From the NCBI GenBank assembly GCA_039922495.1, contig JBDTEO010000026.1, positions 1 to 41,583 of the forward strand: a DNA stretch of 41,583 nt, read 5' to 3'. This DNA comes from JALYYC01 sp039922495 (lineage in GTDB: Bacteria; Chloroflexota; Dormibacteria; CF-121). The notes below the pieces were generated by a model. The model did no database searches and was not told where the DNA came from. It saw nothing but the letters and a program-made list of their open reading frames with translations. Below are positions 21,978-30,915 of this stretch, in pieces. Positions within the stretch are counted from its first letter, which is position 1, and each line of letters starts with the position of its first letter. Position numbers and translations under genes: made by a program.

Positions 21978-22769
21978 GTGTCGACGCAGGCCGCGCCAAT
22001 CCTCGACCGCATCATCCAGTCGCGCCGGGCAACGGTCGCCCGGATGCAGACGTCCGCATCTGGTGGCGCGCTCGAGGAACGCGCGCGGCTGGCGCCGCCT
22101 GTGCGCGATTTCCGCCAGGCGATTCGCCGTGCGGAGATCGCGATCATCGCCGAATGCAAGCAACGGTCGCCGTCAGGGGGGGTCCTGCGAGACCCTTACG
22201 ATCCCGTCGATCTGGCCCAGCGGTACGTGGCCGGCGGAGCGGCCGCCATCTCGGTCCTGACCGAACCGGAGTTTTTCGGCGGTACGATGGCGCACCTGGC
22301 CGCGGTTCGCGCCAGCGTTGACGTGCCGGTTCTCTGCAAGGACTTCATCATCGATCCCATCCAGGTGCTCGAGGCACGGGCGGCCGGCGCCGACGCCATC
22401 CTCTTGATCGTGGCGGTTCTCGAGCCTGCCGCCCTTCACGCCCTCCACGCGGCCATCATCGACCTCGGCATGCAGGCGCTGGTCGAGGTCCATACAGAAA
22501 ACGACGTCGAGCGGGCCCTGGCCCTGCGCCCCGCCGTGCTCGGCATCAACAACCGGGATCTGACACGAATGACGACCAACCGCGCCACGACAAGCCGGCT
22601 GCGTCCGTTGATCCCAGACGAGTACCCCGTGGTCAGCGAGAGCGGGATTCAGAATCGCGCCGACATCATCGGACTGCGAGCGGAGCGCATTAGCGCGGCC
22701 CTGGTTGGCGAGTCCCTGCTGCGGGCTCCGGACCTCGACGAGAAAATACGGGAGCTCACCGGGCGATGA
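21978..22769 (+). CDS. trpC: Indole-3-glycerol-phosphate synthase
   Basis: 263 residues, (beta/alpha)8. Expected catalytic residues are all visible: E and K in IAECKQRSPSGG, K in VLCKDFIID, E in LVEVHTEND, N in GINNRDL and the phosphate-binding ESG in VSESGIQ. Converts CdRP to indole-3-glycerol phosphate in tryptophan synthesis. GTG start 2 nt after the aminotransferase stop; overlaps trpF by ATGA. It begins a trpCFBA block that lacks trpE, trpG and trpD. Confidence 0.95.
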   Translation: MSTQAAPILDRIIQSRRATVARMQTSASGGALEERARLAPPVRDFRQAIRRAEIAIIAECKQRSPSGGVLRDPYDPVDLAQRYVAGGAAAISVLTEPEFFGGTMAHLAAVRASVDVPVLCKDFIIDPIQVLEARAAGADAILLIVAVLEPAALHALHAAIIDLGMQALVEVHTENDVERALALRPAVLGINNRDLTRMTTNRATTSRLRPLIPDEYPVVSESGIQNRADIIGLRAERISAALVGESLLRAPDLDEKIRELTGR

Positions 22770-23380
22770 CTCGGATCAAGATCTGCGGCAATACCCGGCC
22801 CGAGGACGTCCAGCTCGCCACCGAGCTTGGCGTCGACTTGCTTGGGTTCATCTTCACTCGCAGCAAGCGCCGGATCACGGTTGCGGATGGCCGGGCCTTG
22901 ATGGCGGAGCTGCCCGCCAGCACGGAACGGGTCGGCGTCTTCCTCGACGAACCACCCTCGGAGATCGCTCGTGTGGTCGAGGCGTGCGGGCTCACCGCCA
23001 TCCAGGTGTACCGGCCGCTGACGCTCGAGGATCGCGCCATCGGCGTCCGTTTGCTGCCGGCGGTGCGCGTCAGGGATGGGGACGAGCTTCGCCACCTGCG
23101 CTTCGAGGATGGGGACCACCCCTTGCTTGACACCTGGGCACCCGACACCGTGGGTGGAACCGGCCGGCGGTGGAACTGGCCCGACGCCATCCCACTGGCG
23201 CGACGCTATCCAATTGCGGTCTCGGGCGGACTGCGTGCCGACAACGTGGCCGAGGCGGTCGACCAGGTCCATCCCTGGGCCGTCGATGTCTGCAGCGGCG
23301 TCGAGCAGGAGCCCGGACGGAAGGATCCGGGCAAGCTGCGCGCCTTCGTTGACGCCGTTCGAGAGGCGGACGCGCCATGA
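22766..23380 (+). CDS. trpF: Phosphoribosylanthranilate isomerase
   Basis: 204 residues. General base C7 in KICGNTRPED, general acid D in LLDTWAPDTVGGTGRRWNW and the phosphate site VSGGLRADNV are all in place. Isomerises PRA to CdRP, the step before TrpC; the gene order puts trpC before trpF. ATG overlaps the trpC stop and its own stop overlaps trpB (ATGA), so the block is tightly coupled. Confidence 0.95.
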   Translation: MTRIKICGNTRPEDVQLATELGVDLLGFIFTRSKRRITVADGRALMAELPASTERVGVFLDEPPSEIARVVEACGLTAIQVYRPLTLEDRAIGVRLLPAVRVRDGDELRHLRFEDGDHPLLDTWAPDTVGGTGRRWNWPDAIPLARRYPIAVSGGLRADNVAEAVDQVHPWAVDVCSGVEQEPGRKDPGKLRAFVDAVREADAP

Positions 23381-24576
23381 GCCATCCCCTGTTCCAGGCT
23401 GGACCGGACCGCCGAGGCCGCTTCGGTGCCTACGGCGGCCAGTTCATCCCGGAAACGTTGATGGCGGCGGTGACCGAGCTGACCGAGGCTTTCGAAACCG
23501 CTCGCACGGACCCAGCCTTCGGCGCTGAGCTCGAGCAGCTGGCACAAAGCTTCGTTGGCCGCCCGACGCCGGTCTACGCGGCCACCCGCTTGAGCGAACG
23601 CGCCGGCGGGGCGCAGCTCTGGCTGAAGCGTGAAGACCTCTGCCACACCGGTGCGCACAAGATCAACAATGCCCTCGGCCAGGTGTTGCTCGCGCGTCGC
23701 ATGGGCAAGGCGAGGATCATCGCCGAGACCGGCGCCGGGCAGCATGGCGTCGCGGTGGCCGCGGTGTGCGCGAAGTTCGGGCTCGAGTGCATCGTCTACA
23801 TGGGCGTCGACGACATGGCGAGGCAGGCAATGAATGTGTACAAGATGCGCTTGCTGGGGGCCAGTGTCCGACCGGTGGATAGTGGCAGCCGGACGCTGAA
23901 GGATGCGACCAACGAGGCGATCCGTGACTGGGTCACCAACGTGCGAACGACGCACTACATCATCGGCTCCGCCGTAGGTCCCCATCCCTATCCCGTCATG
24001 GTGCGTGAGTTTCAATCGGTGATCGGAAAGGAAGCTCGCCGGCAGATGCTGGCCGAGGCGGGGCGGCTGCCGACCGCGGTGGTGGCCTGCGTCGGTGGCG
24101 GCAGCAACGCGATCGGCATCTTCGCGCCGTTCTATGACGATCCCGTGCGGCTCATCGGCGTCGAGGCGGCAGGACGGGGGATCAGCAGCGGCGCGCATGC
24201 GGCCTCGATCGCCGCCGGAACGCCCGGCGTCCTGCACGGGTCGTTCAGTTACCTGCTGCAGGATGCGGATGGGCAGGTGGCCGCCACCCACTCGATCTCG
24301 GCCGGCCTCGACTATCCCGGCGTCGGCCCGGAACATGCCTACCTGCAGGACCAGCACCGCGCCGAGTACACGACGGTCACCGATACGGAGGCGCTCGCCG
24401 CCTTTCACCTTTGCTCCCAACTCGAGGGCATCATTCCGGCGCTCGAGAGCGCCCACGCGATTGCCTGCGCCATGCAACTGGCCGGCGGCCTGCCGCCAGA
24501 GGACCTGCTTCTCGTGAACCTGTCCGGTCGAGGTGACAAGGACCTGGATATCGTCCGCGACGCGTCGCCCGGGTGA
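23377..24576 (+). CDS. trpB: Tryptophan synthase beta chain
   Basis: 399 residues of the TrpB1 type: RFGAYGGQFIPETL, K95 in HTGAHKINNALGQ as PLP lysine, ETGAGQHGVAVA, phosphate loop GGGSNAIG, and the end motif NLSGRGDKDLD. Joins indole and serine to tryptophan; forms the alpha2-beta2 complex with TrpA. Overlaps both neighbours by 4 nt. The classic TrpB1 length and context argue against TrpB2. Confidence 0.97.
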   Translation: MSHPLFQAGPDRRGRFGAYGGQFIPETLMAAVTELTEAFETARTDPAFGAELEQLAQSFVGRPTPVYAATRLSERAGGAQLWLKREDLCHTGAHKINNALGQVLLARRMGKARIIAETGAGQHGVAVAAVCAKFGLECIVYMGVDDMARQAMNVYKMRLLGASVRPVDSGSRTLKDATNEAIRDWVTNVRTTHYIIGSAVGPHPYPVMVREFQSVIGKEARRQMLAEAGRLPTAVVACVGGGSNAIGIFAPFYDDPVRLIGVEAAGRGISSGAHAASIAAGTPGVLHGSFSYLLQDADGQVAATHSISAGLDYPGVGPEHAYLQDQHRAEYTTVTDTEALAAFHLCSQLEGIIPALESAHAIACAMQLAGGLPPEDLLLVNLSGRGDKDLDIVRDASPG

Positions 24577-25364
24577 GCCGGATCGGCGCGACCTTTGCCC
24601 GGCTTCGCGCGGAGCGCCGCCTCGCGCTGATCGCCTACCTGACGGTCGGCTTCCCTCGCCTGAACCAGACGCCCGAGCTGGTTCGGATCGCCGCCGACTC
24701 GGGCGCGGACCTGGTGGAGCTCGGCATCCCTTTCTCGGATCCGCTGGCCGATGGTCCGACGATCCAGGCCTCCTCGCAGGCCGCCCTCAAGGCTGGGGCT
24801 ACCGTCCACCGAGCGCTGGAGGCGGCGGCCGCTGCTCGTGCCCTGACCGACATCCCGATGCTGTTCATGAGCTACCTCAACCCGATCCTTGCCTACGGGC
24901 TGGAAGCGTTCTGCCAGGCGGCGCAGGGGGTAGGCATCGACGGCTTGATCGTCCCCGACTTGCCGCCGACCGAAGCCGACGATCTGCGCCGGTGCGCCGC
25001 GGCGAGTGGCCTCGAGCTGGTGTTCTTCGTCGCGCCCACCAGCAGCCCGGAGAGCATCAAGGCAGCCTGCGCCGCCTCGACCGCGTTTGTCTACTGCCTC
25101 GCGGTGACGGGCGTGACCGGCGCCCGCGAGGCCCTCGACCCAGCGGTGCTGCCACTGATCGAGGCGGTGCGGGCGGTAACCGCCCTGCCGATCGTGGTCG
25201 GGTTTGGGATCTCCCGGGCGGAGCACCTCGAGGCGCTCGAAGGTAAGGCCGATGGGGCGATCATCGCCAGCGCGCTGCTCGACGCCATCGCGCAGGCGCC
25301 GGACGAGGCCGAAACCCGGCTGGCGCGGTTCCTGACGCCCCTGCGGCGCCAACCGCGGCGGTAG
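24573..25364 (+). CDS. trpA: Tryptophan synthase alpha chain
   Basis: 263 residues, TIM barrel. Catalytic E in LVELGIPFSDPLADGP and the second acid D in the same stretch; phosphate-binding GFGISRAEH near the C-terminus. Cleaves indole-3-glycerol phosphate and channels indole to TrpB. GTG start overlapping the trpB stop. It ends the run of overlapping genes that begins with the DnaA-N-like gene at 20255; no clear U-tailed terminator follows, and the sigma-factor gene starts 36 nt later. Confidence 0.95.
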   Translation: MSRIGATFARLRAERRLALIAYLTVGFPRLNQTPELVRIAADSGADLVELGIPFSDPLADGPTIQASSQAALKAGATVHRALEAAAAARALTDIPMLFMSYLNPILAYGLEAFCQAAQGVGIDGLIVPDLPPTEADDLRRCAAASGLELVFFVAPTSSPESIKAACAASTAFVYCLAVTGVTGAREALDPAVLPLIEAVRAVTALPIVVGFGISRAEHLEALEGKADGAIIASALLDAIAQAPDEAETRLARFLTPLRRQPRR

Positions 25365-25400
25365 CCAGATTCGGCCCGACTCCGCCGTCACACGCTGGGG

Positions 25401-26000
25401 ATGGGCAACGCAGAGCCGGCTCGGTCACCGGAGGGCGAGGCTGAAGAGCGCCGCCTGATCGACCGGAGCGCCGCGGGGGACCAGGAGGCCTTTCGCCAGC
25501 TCGTGCTCCGGCACCACCGGTTGGTCCTCAATGTGGCCTTTCGGGCGCTGGGAGACGCCTCGGCCGCGGAGGATGTCGCCCAGGAGGTCTTCCTCAAGGT
25601 TTACCGGGCCCTTCCCTCGTACCGGCACGAAAAGCCCTTCATTCACTGGTTGCATCGGGTCGCGGCGAATGCCGTGACCGACGTCATTCGCAAAAAGAAA
25701 CCCGTCATCTCCCTCGACGCGCTCGGGCAACTCCCCCTGGTGGCGGGTTCCGATCCGCAGGACCTCGCCGCCCGCCATGATCTGCAGCGGGCCGTCCGTG
25801 ACGCGATCGCGGCGCTGGCGCCACATTACCGTGACACGGTCGCGCTCCAGGTGTTCGGCGAGCTCAGCTACGAGGAGATTGCGAAGGCGCTCGACATTCC
25901 GCTGGGCACGGTGATGTCGAGGCTGAACACGGCGAAACGGATCCTGCGGGAGCAGCTTCGGGCCGCCCTGATGGATGACGACCTGGCGAATACGGCATGA
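25401..26000 (+). CDS. ECF-type RNA polymerase sigma factor
   Basis: 199 residues. Region 2 (QLVLRHHRLVLNVAFRALGDASAAEDVAQEVFLKVYRALPSY, around 35-75) and region 4 (LAPHYRDTVALQVFGELSYEEIAKALDIPLGTVMSRLNTAK) are clear; regions 1.1 and 3 are absent. The adjacent gene encodes its probable membrane anti-sigma factor. The start ATG at 25401 has CTGGGG just before it; no autoregulatory promoter of obvious ECF type could be picked out. Confidence 0.92.
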   Translation: MGNAEPARSPEGEAEERRLIDRSAAGDQEAFRQLVLRHHRLVLNVAFRALGDASAAEDVAQEVFLKVYRALPSYRHEKPFIHWLHRVAANAVTDVIRKKKPVISLDALGQLPLVAGSDPQDLAARHDLQRAVRDAIAALAPHYRDTVALQVFGELSYEEIAKALDIPLGTVMSRLNTAKRILREQLRAALMDDDLANTA

Positions 26001-26037
26001 GGCGCAGCCGTTTGTTCTGGCGGAGGATGGCCATCAA

Positions 26038-26868
26038 ATGTTGAGTCATACAACGGCCCGCGAATGGCTCATCCCGTATGCGGACGGGATGCTGTCCGCC
26101 GATGAGCGCGAGCGGATCGACGGCCATGTGACCGGGTGTGCCGCGTGCGGCCGGGAAGTTGATGTCCTGCGGCAGCTGAACCTCGCGCTCGTGAGCCTCC
26201 CGCCGGCACCGCCGCTCGCCTTTGCGCCCTTCTGGTTGAAGCTGCAGGCAACATTGCCGGCGCCGCGATCGGCCAAGGCCGCCGCACCTCGCTACCGCCG
26301 GGTGGGCATCGCCTTCGCGGCCGCCGCCTTCGCCGTTTTGGCCGTCGCGACCAGTGCCTTGGCCGCCGAGTCGGCGCTCCCAGACAGCGCGCTCTATCCC
26401 ATCAAGCAGGTCGAGGAATCCCTGCAGCTCAGCCTGGCCCCAGCACCGCAGCGGCTCGAGGTCGAGATCCGGATCGGATCCGAGCGGCTGCGCGAGGCCC
26501 AGGTCATGGTGGCGGCCGGCAAGCCCACGCTTGCTGCGAAGAGCGTCCGCGCCTTCCGCCTGCTCATCCCGTCGATTGCGGCGGGGTTGGGGACCGGCGT
26601 CGACGCGAAGCGAGCGCATGACGCGCGGGCGACGCTCGACGTCGAGCTGGCCGCCGTCCAGGAGGCCAATGCCACTCGCGGCGATGACGACGCCGAGGTC
26701 AAGCAGCTGGTTCTGACCTCGTTGCGAGATCTCGATGATACGCAACCGGCTGACCCGGCGGTGACGGTCGTTCCGGCGGTGTCCGCGACGCCCGCGACCG
26801 TGCAGCCGACGGCGAAACCGACCGTACGTCCGACGTCACGGCCCGAGCGGAAACGAACCGACGATTAG
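26038..26868 (+). CDS. Membrane anti-sigma factor with zinc-binding ASD and DUF5667-like outer domain
   Basis: 276 residues. The N-terminal anti-sigma domain has the ZAS motif H30-x3-C34-x2-C37. A helix and a Pro-rich linker follow, then one transmembrane segment (about 89-110). The outer region begins SALPDSALYPIKQVEESLQL, a DUF5667-type start, and ends in a Thr/Pro-rich tail. ATG 26038 has GGAGG 11 nt upstream; an in-frame ATG at 25975 overlaps the sigma gene and would add 21 residues. It likely holds the ECF sigma at the membrane until an envelope signal arrives (inference from family and order). Confidence 0.82.
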   Translation: MLSHTTAREWLIPYADGMLSADERERIDGHVTGCAACGREVDVLRQLNLALVSLPPAPPLAFAPFWLKLQATLPAPRSAKAAAPRYRRVGIAFAAAAFAVLAVATSALAAESALPDSALYPIKQVEESLQLSLAPAPQRLEVEIRIGSERLREAQVMVAAGKPTLAAKSVRAFRLLIPSIAAGLGTGVDAKRAHDARATLDVELAAVQEANATRGDDDAEVKQLVLTSLRDLDDTQPADPAVTVVPAVSATPATVQPTAKPTVRPTSRPERKRTDD

Positions 26869-26871
26869 ACT
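26866..26871 (+). promoter_or_regulatory. -10 box for leaderless Nudix-like gene at 26879
   Basis: TAGACT overlaps the anti-sigma stop (TAG) and lies 7 nt before the ATG at 26879. No Shine-Dalgarno is seen. Confidence 0.5.
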
Positions 26872-26878
26872 GGCGCAC

Positions 26879-27481
26879 ATGGGCGCGCGTGAGGATGTGC
26901 TCGTCGTGCCGCGCTCGTCGCTCTTTTTGGGGGACGAATGGGTCGGCTTTCGCGACGCTGATCTCGCGGGCCTGCTCGGACGCGTCCGCAGCCACTACCG
27001 GTTCCGGCCTCGCAAGGAGGTCGAAGAGGACCCGACCGAGCCGCAGATCATTCCCTATGTGGTGTTCCGTCACCAGGATCGGTATTTCCTGACGCATCGC
27101 CTTCGCCGCTCGAGCGAGCGCCGCCTGCGACATCTCTACTCACTCGGGGTCGGCGGGCACATCAATCCCGAGGACGTCGCCGGCGCCGCGGACCCGATCG
27201 ATGCGGGCCTGCGCCGTGAGTGGGAAGAGGAAGTCGTCTATAGGGGAGGTTTTGAATACCGCCTGATCGGGGCGATCAACGACCAGACGACCCCCGTCGG
27301 CCGCGTGCACGTCGGGCTGATTTTCCTGGTCGAGGGCGATCGTCCCGAGATCTCGATCCGCGAAGTCGACAAGCTCGCGGGCACGCTGCTGCCGTTGGAC
27401 GCGATGCGCTCGTATTACCTGGACATGGAGTCCTGGTCGCAGCTGATCTTTGATTATTTGACGCGCGTCAGGGTCGGTTAG
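26879..27481 (+). CDS. Nudix-like phosphoesterase (COG4112-like)
   Basis: 200 residues. The middle holds a modified Nudix box, GGHINPED ... AGLRREWEEEV, in which the first glycine pair and the REWEEE acidic run are present but the spacing to the REW core is longer than in the canonical motif. Such proteins are known as predicted MutT-type phosphoesterases. The N-terminus reads DVLVVPRSSLF. The gene ends with a TAG that overlaps the stop of the convergent aminotransferase gene (27478) by 4 bp. The substrate is unknown. Confidence 0.75.
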   Translation: MGAREDVLVVPRSSLFLGDEWVGFRDADLAGLLGRVRSHYRFRPRKEVEEDPTEPQIIPYVVFRHQDRYFLTHRLRRSSERRLRHLYSLGVGGHINPEDVAGAADPIDAGLRREWEEEVVYRGGFEYRLIGAINDQTTPVGRVHVGLIFLVEGDRPEISIREVDKLAGTLLPLDAMRSYYLDMESWSQLIFDYLTRVRVG

Positions 27482-28848
27482 GTCGTCAGGTCCTTCGCCA
27501 GCTCCTCGAAGTTGCGGACGTAGCGCAGGGCGTCGTCCTCGGAGTGCTGGACCGAGAGCGTCCAGTTCTCTTCGGCCCCCGGGGCCATCAGCACGCCGCG
27601 GTTGCACTGGTAGAGCCAGGAGAGGTAGGCGTACTTCTTGTCGATCGTCAGGTAATCCCGGTAATTGCGCACCGGTTCCTTGCGGTAGGTGACGCAGCCG
27701 CGGGCGGCCAACGTGATCGGATGGAAGGGCAGCTGGTAGTCGCGCACCACCTTGCGCAATCCACCGTCGAGGGCTTCGGCGAGGGCGTCGAAGTGCGAGT
27801 AGGCGGACGGCGTGAGGACCGACAAGAGCGTGGCCTTGGAGGCGGCGATAGTCAGCGGGTTGCCGTTAAAGGTTCCGATCTGGACCACCTTGTGCGCATC
27901 GATCGTCCCCATGATGTCGGCTCGGCCGCCGACCGCCCCGCACGGCAGGCCGCCACCGATCGCCTTGGCCAGCGCCACGAGGTCGGGAGTGACGCCAAAC
28001 CGTTCGGTGGCGCCACCGGCAGCAATCGTGACGCCGGTCTTGACCTCATCGAAGATAAGCAGCGCGCCATGCTTGTGCGCGAGCTCGAGAACCCCGGCTA
28101 AATAACCATCCTCCGGGAGGACGATGCCGATGTTCATCATCACCGGTTCGACGATGATTGCGGCGACTTCGCCGCGGTGTTTCTCCAACGTCCGCTCGAG
28201 CACCGGCAGGTCGTTGAAGGGGACGACGGTCGTCAGGTCGACGACGGCCTGCGGCGTGCCGCCGCTGTACTGGACGGAATTCGGGGCGTCGGCCGGCCCC
28301 ATTTGGTCGGGCGGTGGTTCGACGGAGACCAGCAGCGCATCGTGATGGCCGTGGTAGCTGGCCTCGATCTTGATCAGCCGATCGCGGCCGGTGAAGCCGC
28401 GCGCCAGGCGAACGGCGTCCAAGGTGGATTCGGTGCCGCTGTTCGTGAAGCGCCATTGCGGCTGCTTGAAGCGGCGGGACAGCTCCTCGGCGACGACCGC
28501 GTCATCCGCCACCGGCTGGGCAAAATGGGTCCCCAGCGCGGCCCGCTCGCTGATCGCCTTGACGATCAGGGGGTGGGCGTGCCCGACCGCCATGACGCCG
28601 AAGCCGTTGTGGAAGTCCACGTATTCATTGCCATCGACATCCCAGACCCGGCTGCCCTTGCCGTGGTCGATAAAGACCGGCTGGGGCGCCGCGTCCTGGA
28701 AAGACGAGGGGACGCCTCGCGGGATGAATTGTTTCGCCCGCTTCCAGAGTTGATCGGACTTCTGCCGTTTCGAGCGGAACCGTTCCTCCTCTTTGGCGGT
28801 CAGGTCGACGACGCGGCCGGTCACGATCGGATCGGCAACAGTACTCAC
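27478..28848 (-). CDS. Class III aminotransferase (GSA aminomutase-like)
   Basis: 456 residues of fold type I: FHNGFGVMAVGHAHPLI, NSGTESTLDAVRLARG, YHGHHDALL, D267 in LIFDEVKTG (pyridine N) and Schiff-base K295 in ALAKAIGGGLPCGA. It is closest in style to glutamate-1-semialdehyde aminomutase, but no other haem gene is near, and pairing with an agmatinase points to an amine or omega-amino acid transaminase. The GTG at 28848 overlaps the ureohydrolase stop (GTGA) and follows AGGAGG by 6 nt; the frame up to 28905 is shadow sequence. Confidence 0.85.
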   Translation of the reverse strand: MSTVADPIVTGRVVDLTAKEEERFRSKRQKSDQLWKRAKQFIPRGVPSSFQDAAPQPVFIDHGKGSRVWDVDGNEYVDFHNGFGVMAVGHAHPLIVKAISERAALGTHFAQPVADDAVVAEELSRRFKQPQWRFTNSGTESTLDAVRLARGFTGRDRLIKIEASYHGHHDALLVSVEPPPDQMGPADAPNSVQYSGGTPQAVVDLTTVVPFNDLPVLERTLEKHRGEVAAIIVEPVMMNIGIVLPEDGYLAGVLELAHKHGALLIFDEVKTGVTIAAGGATERFGVTPDLVALAKAIGGGLPCGAVGGRADIMGTIDAHKVVQIGTFNGNPLTIAASKATLLSVLTPSAYSHFDALAEALDGGLRKVVRDYQLPFHPITLAARGCVTYRKEPVRNYRDYLTIDKKYAYLSWLYQCNRGVLMAPGAEENWTLSVQHSEDDALRYVRNFEELAKDLTT

Positions 28849-29834
28849 GGCTTCCCTCCTCGAGACTTCCTTACGGCGAGGGCCGAAATCGCATCTAGTA
28901 TGCAACGGTTGGCATTCTGCGCCGTGATCTCGGCATGATCGTACGGCGGCGAGACCTCCACAACGTCCATTGCGACCAGATTTGTCTGCAGCCCGATCTT
29001 CCGGATGGCGCGCAGCAGGTCGGCCGGCTGCATACCTCCTGGCTCGGGCGTCCCGGTTCCCGGCGCGAACCCGGGGTCGAGGACGTCGATGTCGACGGAG
29101 AGGTAGATGAACTCGGGGCCATCGAGGGCCTCGGCGATCGCCTGGTCGATCACGGACTCGACGCCCCGATCGAGCAGTTCACCCATCAAATGCCATCGCA
29201 TGCCCTGCGCGCCCATCCACTCGAAGGTCTCGCGCCCCGGCCAGTAGCCGCGCAGACCGATCTGGACGAAGTTCCGCCCGGGGATTGCCCCCGACTCGAT
29301 CAGGCGCCGCATCGGCGTGGCATGGGAGGCGAGGTTGCCCCAGGTGTCTCGGCCGGTGTCGGCATGCGCGTCGAAATGGACCAGGCCGACCTTGCCGCGC
29401 CCGTACGCGTCCGCCACGGCCGTCGCCGCCGGGTAGGTGATCGAGTGATCGCCGCCGATGACGATCGGTACGACCTTGCGTGAGGCAACTTCGGCGACGC
29501 GAGAACGGATCGCCTCGTGAGCCTGCTCGGTCAGACCCGGGTAGCAGACGGCGTCGCCGTAATCGATCACGTTGAGGACGTCGAAGGGAGCCACTTCGAG
29601 ATCGAGGTGCCAGCTGGGCGGCTGGTAATTCGCCACCCTGACCGCCCGCGGGGCAAAGCGGGCGCCCGGACGGTAGGTCGTGCCGTCGTCCCAGGGAGCC
29701 CCGACGATCGCGACATCCGGGCGCCACTGATCGAGTTCATCGGGTTCGCTCAGGGCCCGCGCCTTCATGAAGGTCGCCGGCCCGAGATACTGCGGCCCGT
29801 CGACCTGGGCATCGAGGTTGGGCGTCTTTGGCAT
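28845..29834 (-). CDS. Agmatinase/arginase-family ureohydrolase
   Basis: 329 residues. All manganese ligands can be seen: H130 in GGDHS, D155, H157 and D159 in FDAHADT, D248 and D250 in SVDIDVLDP. The ending EPGGMQPADLLRAI is typical of agmatinase-like enzymes. It hydrolyses a guanidino compound (agmatine, guanidinobutyrate, guanidine or similar) to urea plus an amine. It is first in a two-gene operon with the aminotransferase and divergent from an amino acid ABC transporter 59 bp away, which suggests import and use of the same compound. Exact substrate undetermined. Confidence 0.9.
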   Translation of the reverse strand: MPKTPNLDAQVDGPQYLGPATFMKARALSEPDELDQWRPDVAIVGAPWDDGTTYRPGARFAPRAVRVANYQPPSWHLDLEVAPFDVLNVIDYGDAVCYPGLTEQAHEAIRSRVAEVASRKVVPIVIGGDHSITYPAATAVADAYGRGKVGLVHFDAHADTGRDTWGNLASHATPMRRLIESGAIPGRNFVQIGLRGYWPGRETFEWMGAQGMRWHLMGELLDRGVESVIDQAIAEALDGPEFIYLSVDIDVLDPGFAPGTGTPEPGGMQPADLLRAIRKIGLQTNLVAMDVVEVSPPYDHAEITAQNANRCILDAISALAVRKSRGGKP

Positions 29835-29845
29835 TCGCCTACAAT
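29818..29845 (+). promoter_or_regulatory. Candidate promoter of the amino acid ABC operon
   Basis: TTGGGC (29818-29823), 16-nt spacer and TACAAT (29840-29845). The start site would be near 29852, giving a leader of about 40 nt with the Shine-Dalgarno GGGGAGGAG before 29894. It lies across the first codons of the divergent ureohydrolase gene. Confidence 0.5.
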
Positions 29846-29893
29846 TCTCGCAGCGTCTGGCGTAAGGAGTTTTCCGAGAAGGGGAGGAGACAC

Positions 29894-30877
29894 ATGAAGC
29901 GTTTCGGTTTGCTCATAATTTCGGCGGCGACTGTCCTGGCCGCATGCGGTGGTGGGGGCAGCACGAGTCCCTCAGCCTCAGCCGGCGGGCCGGCCAAGGT
30001 CGCCAGCATCGCGAGCGAAGTCCCCGATGCGGTCAAGGCGCAATCGCCCCTGCAGATCGCGACGGATGCGACCTATGCGCCCAACGAGTTCATCAACCCG
30101 GAGAACGGCCAGATCCAGGGCTGGGACATTGATCTCGGGAACGCCGCGTGTAAGGTGATGGGCCTCGTCTGCACCTTCAACAATGTGACCTTCTCGGACA
30201 TCATCGCGCAGCTCAAAGCCAGCACGCCGGCCGAGCAGGCCAACGGCGACAAGCCTCGCTACCAGTTCAGCATTTCCAGCTGGTCGCCAACCCAGAAGCG
30301 CGAGGACAGTGGCATCGACTTCATCAGCTACTACAAGGCCGGCGAGGCATGGATCGTCAAAGCCTCGGGGGGCCCGACGATCAGTTCAGCGGCGGACCTG
30401 TGCGGCAAGACCGTCGCCGTCGAAGCCGGAACCGTTGAAGAGAGTGACGCCTGGGGCTACATGGGCCAGCAGGTCGGCGGCACGCCGATCGCGGGGGACA
30501 AGAACAACTGCCCCTCCGGCAAGGACATCAAGGTGAGCAGCTTCCAGACCCAGACCGATGCCAACTCGGCGCTGCTCTCGGACCGGGCCCAGGTTGGGTG
30601 GCTCGATCAGCCGGTGGCGGACTACCAGGTCACCCAGACGGGCAACAAGCTCAAGACGTCCGGCCAGCCCTGCAGCGTCGCGCCGTACGGCATCGCGGTC
30701 GTCAAGGGCAGCGCGTTGGAGAAGGCGCTGACCGATGCGGTCAAGTACCTGATCGACAACGGCTACTACAAAACGATCCTGCAGAAGTGGAACGTCGCCG
30801 ACGGAGCGATCGCCAGCTCCGACGTCACCCTCAACAACAACAATTCAATTGGCGCGACCTGCGTCCCGTCCTACTGA
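29894..30877 (+). CDS. Polar amino acid ABC transporter, substrate-binding lipoprotein
   Basis: 327 residues. Lipoprotein signal with lipobox VLAAC (C18), then a Gly/Ser linker and an SBP_bac_3 domain: IATDATYAPNEFINPENGQIQGWDIDLGNAAC, DIIAQLKAS, FSISSWSPTQKREDSGIDFISYYKAG and LCGKTVAVEAGT. The aromatic and acidic positions fit capture of a charged amino acid or guanidino compound; the arginine that grips an alpha-carboxylate may be the R in TQKRED. The ATG at 29894 has GGGGAGGAG upstream. Permease and ATPase follow. Confidence 0.9.
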   Translation: MKRFGLLIISAATVLAACGGGGSTSPSASAGGPAKVASIASEVPDAVKAQSPLQIATDATYAPNEFINPENGQIQGWDIDLGNAACKVMGLVCTFNNVTFSDIIAQLKASTPAEQANGDKPRYQFSISSWSPTQKREDSGIDFISYYKAGEAWIVKASGGPTISSAADLCGKTVAVEAGTVEESDAWGYMGQQVGGTPIAGDKNNCPSGKDIKVSSFQTQTDANSALLSDRAQVGWLDQPVADYQVTQTGNKLKTSGQPCSVAPYGIAVVKGSALEKALTDAVKYLIDNGYYKTILQKWNVADGAIASSDVTLNNNNSIGATCVPSY

Positions 30878-30915
30878 GCCCGTCCTGAGGATCTGAAAAC
30901 AGAACACATCAATCC

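Noticed and set aside
27478..28848. hemL (glutamate-1-semialdehyde aminomutase) as a firm call
   Set aside because: The sequence has the class III motifs, but the operon partner is an agmatinase and no haem-synthesis gene is near, so an amine transaminase is at least as likely.
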